NCBI GenBank assembly: GCA_029465975.1
Contig: CM055743.1
Coordinates: forward strand, 13,690,231 to 13,754,230
Direction of reading: 5' to 3'
From: Dallia pectoralis
Taxonomy: Eukaryota; Chordata; Actinopteri; Esociformes; Umbridae
Length of the DNA stretch: 64,000 nt
Below the pieces are notes generated by a model. It was not told the origin of the DNA. It ran no database searches and saw nothing but the letters and a program-made list of their open reading frames with translations. The position numbers were made by a program, and so were the translations under genes. Positions 25,101 through 37,100 of the stretch are shown piece after piece. Position 1 is the first letter of the stretch; the number at the start of each line of letters is the position of its first letter.

Positions 25101-28100
25101 TGACGTGGCATTGGGAGGAGGTGAAGGGACCGCTGAGGGAGGAGAAGGTATCCGCAGAAACCCAAATCCTCACCCTAACCGGCCTGGTCCCAGGGAACTA
25201 CACATTCAGGTATAGATACCCTGGCTTCTCAATAGGCAGCGTGTTACCATGTAGTTACTTTACAGAGAACCTCCACTTTTGTTATTTAGTCAGTGGTCGC
25301 ATTAGCTTTTGAAAAGGGGTGGAAGCCGAGCTGCGCTCAGGGGACCTGTTTTTATGCCCTGGGCCAGAGGGCTCTCGCTTAGGTTTGACCATCCAGGACT
25401 CATTGAATTTGGGCATGGTTATTTTGCTCTGTATTTCAGTTCTTTGGAGATGAAATTATGAAATGACAAAGTGCAGACTCTCTTTTATATATGTGCTGTA
25501 TGTTTATATTTAACAAATGTGCTGTATGTTGTATGTTTATATTTAACAAATATGTTGTATGTTTATAGTTAACAAATGTGCTGTATGTTTATGTATAAAT
25601 ATTTATCCCCTGTTTCCATAACCCAGTCTGACAGTGACTGACTCCGACGGGGCCCAGAACTCCACCCAGGCCATGCTGTCGGTCAACAAGGCTACCGACT
25701 ACCGGCCAGCGGCCAACCCCGGCCCCAACGAGGTCATAACCCTGCCGCGAAACTCGGTCACGCTGAACGGCAGCCAGAGCACCGACGACCACGAGCCGCT
25801 GGCCTACGAGTGGTCGCTGAGCCCTGAGAGCAAAGGCAAGGTGGTGGAGATGCAGGTGAGGGGGACCAGGCAGGGATGTAGTCTGTCCACCATGCACCTA
25901 TAGTTAATATAATAACTACCACCAAAAAGGACCATTTACATGTATGCTTTATTGATAGACCGGTGAATGGTTCAGGGGAGGGCTTCATTAGACATGTCTG
26001 TCCGACTCAACGCATCGTTCAGCAGTCCAGACCCCTGGATGTGGTGCAGGTGATATGGCACGGTTATTTGTAATCTTGACTCCCTGATGCGTTCTGTGTG
26101 TAGGGAGTGAGGACGCCCATTCTGCAACTGTCTGCCATGCAGGAGGGAGACTACACCTTCCAGCTCACCGTCACGGACACAGTGGGACAGCAGGACACCG
26201 CCCGGGTCACTGTGATCGTCCAGCCAGGTGAACAGCTAGCATATTAGCAACATGGGTTCAAGGATTCTGGACAACTTATCTGGCACTATATCTGGCACTA
26301 TATCTGGCACTATATGGCCCAGTACCCCAACCCATGTACCCCATTCATACAAATCCAATGTAAAATAGACAACCTCGGTTGTGAGAAAGTTATGTATCGT
26401 CATTGTAGACGAGTTTCCCTCTGCGTACCTTTCTTTTTTCTATACACCATTATGTCAAATTGATGGTCTTTCATCCTATGTCTATATGGGGAATAAATAT
26501 TTTCTTACTCAAATTTATGGAAACAACTTAATAACTATAAAAATTAAAATGAGCTGAAATTAGAAGTCTCATCAAACACAACATTTTGAGAATAAAATAC
26601 TCTGTTACTAGGTCCGTGAATAAAATGTTTGGTTTAGCCACTCATATTTTGACTAATTCAATGACATTGTCACTCCTTGAAGGGACATGATGTAGCGGAA
26701 ACTGATTAGATTCTGTAGATTATAATTAGTTTGTACGGATAGCAACTTCATGTCGAACCATCAAGGTCTATGTTCTCCTGACTGTGTTCCATCCTCCACA
26801 GAGAACAACAAGCCCCCAGTAGCAGACGCCGGCCCGGAGAAGGAACTGACCCTGCCTGTGGATCGCACCACCTTGGACGGCAGCAAGAGCACGGACGACC
26901 AGAAGATCTCCACCTACCACTGGAAACAGAGCGAGTCAGTACCGACACAAAAACACATATCCTCACCCGGACACTTGTATTTGTATTTAGCAAATAAGTG
27001 AAAAACTTGCGCACACATAAATACACACACTTTGGCAAATAACATCCTTCCTGTTTTGTCTGCTTTGAAGTAACACGTTGTTCAGCAAACAGACGTGATA
27101 CGGTGACGGCGGCTCCTGTTCAGTGCTACATGCAGATTGCTGATAGTCCGGCTGTCTGACTCCCAAGGTGAATCTGTCTCTCTCTCTCCACTCAGGGGCC
27201 CAGACGGCGTGAAGATCGAGAACGCCGACAGTGCCATCGCCACAGTGACAGGGCTGCAGGTGGGCCAGTACAAGTTCAGCCTGACCGTGACGGACGAGAG
27301 GATGCTGGAGAACACCGTCGTGGTCACCGTCATCGTCCGGGAGGGTAAACGTTGTGTGTTTTTGCCGGACCTGTGTTTCGTATGGTTCCTTTTTTTCCCC
27401 TTGTCTATTTGGTTCCAAGTGATTAGAGTTTGTTTCCTAAATCCGTAAAAGTTACATCACAACAAAGATGAATTGTTCGTAGAGAGAGGGAATGAAGTGG
27501 TCAGTACTCGTTGTATAAAGTAGAACACAAAACTGTTCTGGTCCTTGTCTCGGCTATTTTACCAAAGATACACACTGGGATCGCCTACCATCAGATTAAA
27601 ACTAGAAGCCGTTACACTGGACACTGATCGCCAACACGAAACAGTCGGTGTAATGAAAGAAACCTGGTTGAACTTGTCGTTACATCATGCTGACTGCAGT
27701 CAGTATTTGACATCCTGTCTGTTGTCAACCACGTCAGTCCTTTGACTGCCCGTTGGAGACAACTGAGAAACGGCACCTTTCATCTGACTGTGGTTGTTTA
27801 CCAAGTGCATTGCCTGTCATGGCTACAGTTGACCTGTCGTCACGGTAATACTGCCTGTAGGATGATGGGTTGTCACAAAGTTTCCGCAAGTCCAGTTTGC
27901 TTTAACCCATTCTGCTGAGACTGTATATAAACTGTTTATATTGTATTGTTTATATTGTAAAAGGGTACAGTTCTGCGCTAGAAATGCATGCCTTATCGAG
28001 TCCCATGAATGCACCTGAGATTGCCACACTTCCAAAAGATTTCGCTAACACGTTAAACCGGTCAATGTTGACACACAGGGCTCACTCAAACATTTAGTCA

Positions 28101-31100
28101 ACTGGCAACTGTCACAGAGCCAAAGGTCAATACTCCTTGAAATATGACTCGCACAAACACATCAATATTTCTGAATACTCTTGGCGAGGCAAAGTCGTCA
28201 AATGGGTCTCACCTTTTTCTAAACCAGAAAAAGACATGCCCCCAGAAGCCCGGGTCCAGTCCAGCCCGGCCATCACTCTGCCTGTGCGCACCGCGTTCCT
28301 GGATGGCTCTCACTCCACGGACGACAAGGGCGGAGTCAGCTACACATGGAGTCGTGATGACAGCAGTCCTGCAGCAGGGGTGAGTCATCTTGGTGGTACT
28401 ACAACTGGGATATTTACTGACAACAGAATGAAGCGTCAAACACAACAAATATAATGTAATGAAATCGTGCTTATTGTTGTATGTTGTCTTTCGTTTTATT
28501 TGGCATTTCTCACAACGAACTGACACACATGATATATATGTGTTTAGTTCGGGAAACCAGTTTTTTAAGTTTTCTTTTAACATGAGTATTGCTTTGTGCG
28601 CAGTTTGAAATGGCAATGTTTGACAATTATTACACAATGCAATATTTTTCCTTTGTCATAAGACAATATGTCTTAAAACACTGTCAGTGTCTGAATACAC
28701 TGACTGTACGTCATTCAAAACACAATAGAGCAGGAGTGAATGAATGCTTTTGTCTTTCCTCCAGGATGTGCTGAATAACTCTGACCACCAGGCGGTGCTG
28801 TTTCTCACCAACTTGGTAGAAGGGAAGTACATTTTCACACTGACTGTGACTGACAGCAAGGGCCAGAGCGACACAGATAAAGGGTCTGTGGAGGTCAAAC
28901 CAGGTCAGTGTGCTCGTTATGAATTAAGTTTTCAAACACACTCACGGCCAGTAACCCTAGACAAAAATTGGTGAAGGTGGAACACCCCCAGAACATAACG
29001 TTGCCACCCCCATGCCTCACAGTAGTGGTAGTGTTGTGTTTTAGTTTTTTGCCAAACGTTACTTTGGACTGAACTGCAAGCATTATATCTTGTTCTCATC
29101 TGACCATAAAAGTTTTTTCCACATGGCATTAGAATATTCTTTTTTGCAAACACTATGATTTTGAGTTTTATAATGTTATAACGTGTAAATATAGCCGGAA
29201 AGGGTTCGATTTTATTTAAATTCCACGGTGTAATGTGACAAATGGTAAGAATTTTGACAGGGTTTGATGATTTTCTATAGGTACTGTCAGTAACTTTCTC
29301 CACAATATTGCTTTTCATTCAATCTTTTCAGACTAACGGGAGGAACACTCTATTCAACCCATAAACGCTCACACCAGTAATTAATTGTCTTTACCTTGGA
29401 TGTCATCCTCTCTGTCAGACGGCTGGCAGCGTGACCTGGTGGAGCTGGTGCTGGAGGTGTCCATTTCCCAGGTGACCCATCGCCAGAGAGACATGCTGCT
29501 CCGACAGGTCGGCGTCCTGCTAGGCGTGCTTGACAGCGACATTAGTGTCCGGGAGATCAGCGCCTTCGATGAGCACAGGTCAGCAAATGTCCTCTGTGGG
29601 AGAGACGTGTTGGTGGGGGAGACGTGTTGGTGGGGGAGACGTGTTGGTGGGAGAGACGTGTTGGTGGGAGAGACGTGTTGGTGGGAGAGACGTGTTGGTG
29701 GGAGAGACGTGTTGGTGGGAGAGACGTGTTGGTGGGAGAGACGTGTTGGTGGGAGAATTTATTCATGTCCTCACAATGAGAACATAATTTTGCTCTCTGC
29801 TTGGGTGAATGTTTTCAATGTCTTTTCCCCTCCATTTCGATTTTCTCAGTACCCGTCTGGTGTTCCTGGTGTCTGGGGGTCCAAAACGCCCTCCTCTGTC
29901 TGGTCACAGTGTGGCTCTGGGGCTACGCAACAAATTATGCAAACAGAAGAACGACTTCCTGATCTTCAAAGCGCGCCGGGTGGACACAGTTAGTGAGTAT
30001 TAATACACAGGGATTGAGGAGAGTCGGTGAGTATTGATACACAGGGATAGAGGAGAGTCTGTGAGTATTGATACACAGGGACAGAGGAGAGTCAGTGAGT
30101 ATTAATACACAGGGACAGAGGAGAGTCTGTGAGTATTAATACACAGGGATAGAGGAGAGTCAGTGAGTATTAATACACAGGGACAGAGGAGAGTCTGTGA
30201 GTATTAATACACAGGGACAGAGGAGAGTCTGTGAGTATTAATACACAGGGATAGAGGAGAGTCAGTGAGTATTAATACACAGGGACAGAGGAGAGTCTGT
30301 GAGTATTAATACACAGGGACAGAGGAGAGTCTGTGAGTATTAATACACAGGGACAGAGGAGAGTTCGTGAGTATTAATACACATGGATAGAGGAGAGTCA
30401 GTGAGTATTAATACACAGGGGCAGAGGAGAGTCTGTGAGTATTAATACACAGGGACAGAGGAGAGTCTGTGAGTATTAATACACAGGGATTGAGGAGTCT
30501 GTGAGTATTAATACACAGGGATAGAGGAGAGTCAGTGAGTATTAATACACAGGGATAGAGGAGAGTTCGTGAGTATTAATACACAGGGATAGAGGAGAGT
30601 CAGTGAGTATTAATACACAGGGATTGAGGAGTCTGTGAGTATTAATTCACAGGGATAGGGGAGAGTCAGTGAGTATTAATACACAGGGACAGAGGAGAGT
30701 CTGTGAGTATTAATACACAGGGATAGAGGAGAGTCAGTGAGTATTAATACACAGGGACAGAGGAGAGTCTGTGAGTATTAATACACAGGGATAGAGGAGA
30801 GTCTGTGAGTATTAATACACAGGGATAGAGGAGAGTCAGTGAGTATTAATACACAGGGACAGAGGAGAGTCTGTGAGTATTAATACACAGGGACAGAGGA
30901 GAGTCTGTGAGTATTAATACACAGGGACAGAGGAGAGTTCGTGAGTATTAATACACATGGATAGAGGAGAGTCAGTGAGTATTAATACACAGGGAGGAGA
31001 GTCTGTGAGTATTAATACACAGGGACAGAGGAGAGTCTGTGAGTATTAGGGATTGAGAGTCTGTGAGTATTAATACACAGGGATAGAGGAGAGTCAGTGA

Positions 31101-34100
31101 GTATTAATACACAGGGATAGAGGAGAGTCAGTGAGTATTAATACACAGGGATAGAGGAGAGTCTGTGAGTATTAATACACAGGGATAGAGGAGAGTCTGG
31201 GATAGAGTGTGAGTATTAATACACAGGGATTGAGGAGTCTGTGAGTATTAATTCACAGGGATAGAGGAGAGTTCGTGAGTATTAATACACAGGGATAGAG
31301 GAGAGTCAGTGAGTGTTAATACACAGGGATTGAGGAGTCTGTGAGTATTAATACACAGGGATAGAGGAGAGTCAGTGAGTATTAATACACAGGGATTGAG
31401 GAGTCTGTGAGTATTAATACACAGGGATAGAGGAGAGTCTGTGAGTATTAATACACATGGATAGAGGACAGTCAGTGAGTATTAATACACAGGGATAGAG
31501 GAGAGTTAGTGAGTATTAATACACAGGGATAGAGGAGAGTCAGTGAGTATTAATACACAGGGATTGAGGAGAGTCTGTGAGTATTAATACACAGGGATAG
31601 AGGAGAGTCTGTGAGTATTAATACACAGGGACAGAGGAGAGTCTGTGAGTATTAATACACAGGGACAGAGGAGAGTCTGTGAGTATTAATACACAGGGAT
31701 TGAGGAGAGTCTGTGAGTATTAATACACAGGGATTGAGGAGAGTCTGTGAGTATTAATACACAGGGATTGAGGAGAGTCTGTGAGTATTGAGGAGAGTCT
31801 GTGAGTAATACACAGGGATAGAGGAGAGTCTGTGAGTATTAATACACAGGGACAGAGGAGAGTCTGTGAGTATTAATACACAGGGACAGAGGAGAGTCTG
31901 TGAGTATTAATACACAGGGATAGAGGAGAGTCAGTGAGTATTAATACACAGGGATAGAGGAGAGTCAGTGAGTATTAATACACAGGGATTGAGGAGTCTG
32001 AGTATTAATACACAGGGATAGAGGAGAGTCTGTGAGTATTAATACACAGGGATAGAGGAGAGTTTGTGAGTATTAATACACAGGGATAGAGGAGAGTCAG
32101 TGAGTATTAATACACAGGGATAGAGGACTATCAGTGTACTAAATACAAAGATGATTTCCTAAAGACACTAGAAATGTGGCCTGATGTTTATTGCTCTGCT
32201 GTGTCTTTCTCGCCCTGCAGTCTGCCAGTTAAACTGCTCCAGTCATGGGGATTGTGACTCGTTCACACGGACTTGTGTCTGTCACCCCTTCTGGATGGAG
32301 AATTTCATCAAAACACAGCTGTGGGACCTGGAGAGTAACTGTGGTAAGGAGCAGAGTGGAGGAAACGGACATTACACATTAGGGTTCTGTACATGTCACA
32401 TGACTGCCCGAATGTACGGTAACACAGTGTAAAGAACCATGTTCAAGATGGTATGAACGGGAATGACCACGAATATCTAAGATTTGACTAACTACTTGAA
32501 GACATTTTTTTAAGTCTGTCTCTTTGTACACAATTCTCTCACTCAGGGACAACAGGGTCAAGCTAGTATGAGGGCATCGCCAGAGGGTTAGGCTAGTGTG
32601 AGGGCATCACCAGAGGGTTAGGCTAATATTAGGGCATCACCAGAGGGTGTGGCTAGTGTGAAGGCATCACCAGAGGGTTAGGCTAGTGTGAGGGCATCAC
32701 CAGAGGGTTAAGCTAGTGTGAGGGCATCACCAGAGGGTTAGGCTAGTGTGAGGGCATCACCAGAGGGTTAGGCTAGTGTGAGGGCATCACCAGAGGGTTA
32801 GGCAAGTGTGAGTGCATCACCAGAGGGTTAGGCTAGTATTAGGGCATCACCAGAGGGTTAGGCTAGTGTGAGGGCATCACCAGAGGGTTAAGCTAGTGTG
32901 AGGGCATCACCAGAGGGTTAAGCTAGTGTGAGGGCATCACCAGAGGGTTAGGCTAGTGTGAGGGCATCACCAGAGGGTTAGGCTAATATTAGGGCATCAC
33001 CAGAGGGTTTGGCTAGTGTGAGGGCATCACCAGAGGGTTAGGCTAGTGTGAGGGCATCACCAGAGGGTTAAGCTAGTGTAAGGGCATCACCAGAGGGTTA
33101 GGCTAATATTAGGGCATCACCAGAGGGTTTGGCTAGTGTGAAGGCATCACCAGAGGGTTAGGATAGTGTGAGGGCATCACCAGAGGGTTAGGCTAGTGTG
33201 AGGGCATCACCAGAGGGTTAGGCTAGTATTAGGGCATCACCAGAGGGTTAGGCTAGTGTGAGGGCATCACCAGAGGGTTAGGCTTGTGTGAGGGCATCAC
33301 CAGAGGGTTAGGCTAGTGTGAGGGCATCACCAGAGGGTTAGGCTAGTATTAGGGCATCACCAGAGGGTTAGGCTAGTGTAAGGGCATCACCAGAGGGTTA
33401 TGCTAGTGTGAGGGCATCACCAGAGGGTTAAGCTAGTGTGAGGGCATCACCAGAGGGTTAGGCTAGTGTGAGGGCATCACCAGAGGGTTAGGCTAATATT
33501 AGGGCATCACCAGAGGGTTTGGCTAGTGTGAAGGCATCACCAGAGGGTTAGGCTAATATTAGGGCATCACCAGAGGGTGTGGCTAGTGTGAAGGCATCAC
33601 CAGAGGGTTAGGCTAGTGTGAGGGCATCACCAGAGGGTTAAGCTAGTGTGAGGGCATCACCAGAGGGTTAGGCTAGTGTGAGGGCATCACCAGAGGGTTA
33701 GGCTAGTGTGAGGGCATCACCAGAGGGTTAGGCAAGTGTGAGTGCATCACCAGAGGGTTAGGCTAATATTAGGGCATCACCAGAGGGTTTGGCTAGTGTG
33801 AGGGCATCACCAGAGGGTTAGGCTAGTATTAGGGCATCACCAGAGGGTTAGGCTAGTGTGAGGGCATCACCAGAGGGTTAAGCTAGTGTGAGGGCATCAC
33901 CAGAGGGTTAAGCTAGTGTGAGGGCATCACCAGAGGGTTAGGCTAGTGTGAGGGCATCACCAGAGGGTTAGGCTAATATTAGGGCATCACCAGAGGGTTT
34001 GGCTAGTGTGAGGGCATCACCAGAGGGTTAGGCTAGTGTGAGGGCATCACCAGAGGGTTAAGCTAGTGTAAGGGCATCACCAGAGGGTTAGGCTAATATT

Positions 34101-37100
34101 AGGGCATCACCAGAGGGTTTGGCTAGTGTGAAGGCATCACCAGAGGGTTAGGATAGTGTGAGGGCATCACCAGAGGGTTAGGCTAGTGTGAGGGCATCAC
34201 CAGAGGGTTAGGCTAGTATTAGGGCATCACCAGAGGGTTAGGCTAGTGTGAGGGCATCACCAGAGGGTTAGGCTAGTGTGAGGGCATCACCAGAGGGTTA
34301 GGCTAGTGTGAGGGCATCACCAGAGGGTTATGCTAGTGTGAGGGCATCACCAGAGGGTTAAGCTAGTGTGAGGGCATCACCAGAGGGTTAGGCTAGTGTG
34401 AGGGCATCACCAGAGGGTTAAGCTAGTGTGAGGGCATCACCAGAGGGTTAGGCTAGTGTGAGGGCATCACCAGAGGGTTAGGCTAGTGTAAGGGCATCAC
34501 CAGAGGGTTAGGCTAGTATTAGGGCATCACCAGAGGGTTAGGCTAGTGTGAGGGCATCACCAGAGGGTTAAGCTAGTGTGAGGGCATCACCAGAGGGTTA
34601 GGCTAGTGTGAGGGCATCACCAGAGGGTTAGGCTAATATTAGGGCATCACCAGAGGGTTTGGCTAGTGTGAGGGCATCACCAGAGGGTTAGGCTAGTGTG
34701 AGGGCATCACCAGAGGGTTAAGCAAGTGTGAGGGCATCACCAGAGGGTTAGGCTAATATTAGGGCATCACCAGAGGGTTTGGCTAGTGTGAAGGCATCAC
34801 CAGAGGGTTAGGATAGTGTGAGGGCATCACCAGAGGGTTAGGCTAGTGTGAGGGCATCACCAGAGGGTTAGGCTAGTATTAGGGCATCACCAGAGGGTTA
34901 GGCTAGTGTGAGGGCATCACCAGAGGGTTAGGCTTGTGTGAGGGCATCCCCAGAGGGTTAGGCTAGTGTGAGGGCATCACCAGAGGGTTAGGCTAGTATT
35001 AGGGCATCACCAGAGGGTTAGGCTAGTGTAAGGGCATCACCAGAGGGTTAGGCTAGTATTAGGGCATCACCAGAGGGTTAGGCTAGTGTGAGGGCATCAC
35101 CAGAGGGTTAAGCTAGTGTGAGGGCATCACCAGAGGGTTAGGCTAGTGTGAGGGCATCACCAGAGGGTTAGGCTAATATTAGGGCATCACCAGAGGGTTT
35201 GGCTAGTGTGAAGGCATCACCAGAGGGTTAGGCTAGTGTGAGGGCATCACCAGAGGGTTAGGCTAGTATTAGGGCATCACCAGAGGGTTAGGCTAGTGTA
35301 AGGGCATCACCAGAGGGTTAGGCTAGTATTAGGGCATCACCAGAGGGTTAGGCTAGTGTGAGGGCATCACCAGAGGGTTAGGCTAGTGTGAGGGCATCAC
35401 CACAGGGTTGGGCTAGTGTGAGGGCATCACCAGGGGGTTAGGCTAGTGTGAGGGCATCACCAGGGGGTTAGGCTAGTGTGAGGGCATCACCAGGGGGTTA
35501 GGCTAGTGTGAGGGCATCACCACAGGGTTATATTGACCCCTCTTGCAAAAGTCGATTCGAAAGCTTTGTGACATAACAGTTAGCATTTGGAAAACAAATG
35601 TCCTGTCACAACAATATTACCTCCAATCAATCCTGATACAGACCAAAGACATTTTATGTGATTCATGTCTGTCGTAGGTTTTGAAGTTCACCTTTTATCA
35701 CACCTCCATTGACGGCTCATGGTCTTACTGCACAAGCCGACAAGATGTATTTGGAAGTCATACCTCACAACTTATGGCTCATGTCGTTTCCCTTTTTCAG
35801 AATGGAGCGTGCTGTATGTTACCATAGCGTCATTCATGATTGTGGTGGCCTTGGCAACCGTTCTCTGGGGTATGGTGTGTTGCTGCCGCAGGTGAGAGTG
35901 ACACCAACGATGTGAATGCTTTTGGAAGCGGGTGGTGCAGCTTTTTTATTGCACTACATCGGACAAAAGAAATGTACATGAGAATGTGTGTTTTAACAGA
36001 CGTAAAGGCAAAGGGCGTCACAAGTGCAAAAGCCGCTACAAGATGCTTGATGGCGAAGAGCAGGAAGGTCTGGAACTGCACCCACCCCGGGCTGGTAACT
36101 CTTTAGATATATCTAGACTAGATAGGGTACAATTTCTGCTGAAATTGTGATGTGTGCTTGCTGCCACCCGAAGTCGACTGTGTACTGTTATCAACTGCCA
36201 ATGTCCAGTTATACGTTTAAAAGTATGTACAATATATAAGGGAGATAACAATATGTAAGCATAGTAACCTGCCAATTAACCAGCATAATAACCTGCCTAT
36301 TAAACAGCATAGTAACCAGCAAATTAAACAGCACAATAACGTTCCTATTAACCAGCATTATAAACTGCCTAATAAACAGCATGTAACCTGCCTATTAAAC
36401 AGCATGTAACCTGCCTATAGTACAGCATGTAACCTGCCTATAGTACAGCATGTAACCTGCTTATTCATTATCATGCAAACCTGCCTATTCAACAGCATGT
36501 AACCTGCCTATTAAACAGCATAAAACCTGCCTGTTAAACAGCATAAAACCTGCCTATTAAACAGCATAATAACCTGTCTATTATATAGCATGTAACCTGC
36601 CTATAGTACAGCATGTAACCAGCCTATTAAACAGCATGTAACCAGCCTATTAAACAGCATGTAACCAGCCTATTAAACAGCATGTAACCAGCCTATTAAA
36701 CAGCATGTAACCTGCCTATTAATTAGCATGTAACCTGCCTATTAAACTCCATAATAACCTGCCTTTTAAGCAGCATGTAACCAGCATGTAACCTGCCCAT
36801 AGTACATCATAATAACCTGCCTTTTAAGCAGCATGTAACCTGCCTATAGTACAGCATGTAACCTGCCTATAGTACATCATAATAACCTGCCTTTTAAGCA
36901 GCATGTAACCTGCCTATAGTACAGCATGTAACCTGCATATTAAACAGCATGTAACCTGCCTATAGTACAGCATGTAACCTGCATATTAAACAGCATGTAA
37001 CCTGCCTATAGTACAGCATGTAACCTGCCTATAGTACAGCATGTAACCTGCCTATGGTACAGCATGTAACCTGCCTATAGTACAGCATGTAACCTGCATA

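Noticed and set aside
29385..29993. 202-codon plus-strand open frame covering two kiaa0319l exons and the 17-bp array
   Set aside because: Retaining the 271-bp intron keeps the frame open through the array, but shifts the next exon out of frame (QYPSGVPG instead of STRLVFLV). The spliced join gives the conserved sequence, so this is not a real product.
21647..35530. Regular repeats that could be read as CRISPR-like arrays
   Set aside because: Units are contiguous without unique spacers, lie inside vertebrate introns and have no cas genes nearby. They are minisatellites.
32545..35530. Interstitial telomere sequence
   Set aside because: GGGTTAGG occurs once per 30-bp unit but TTAGGG is never tandem, so it is not a telomeric tract.
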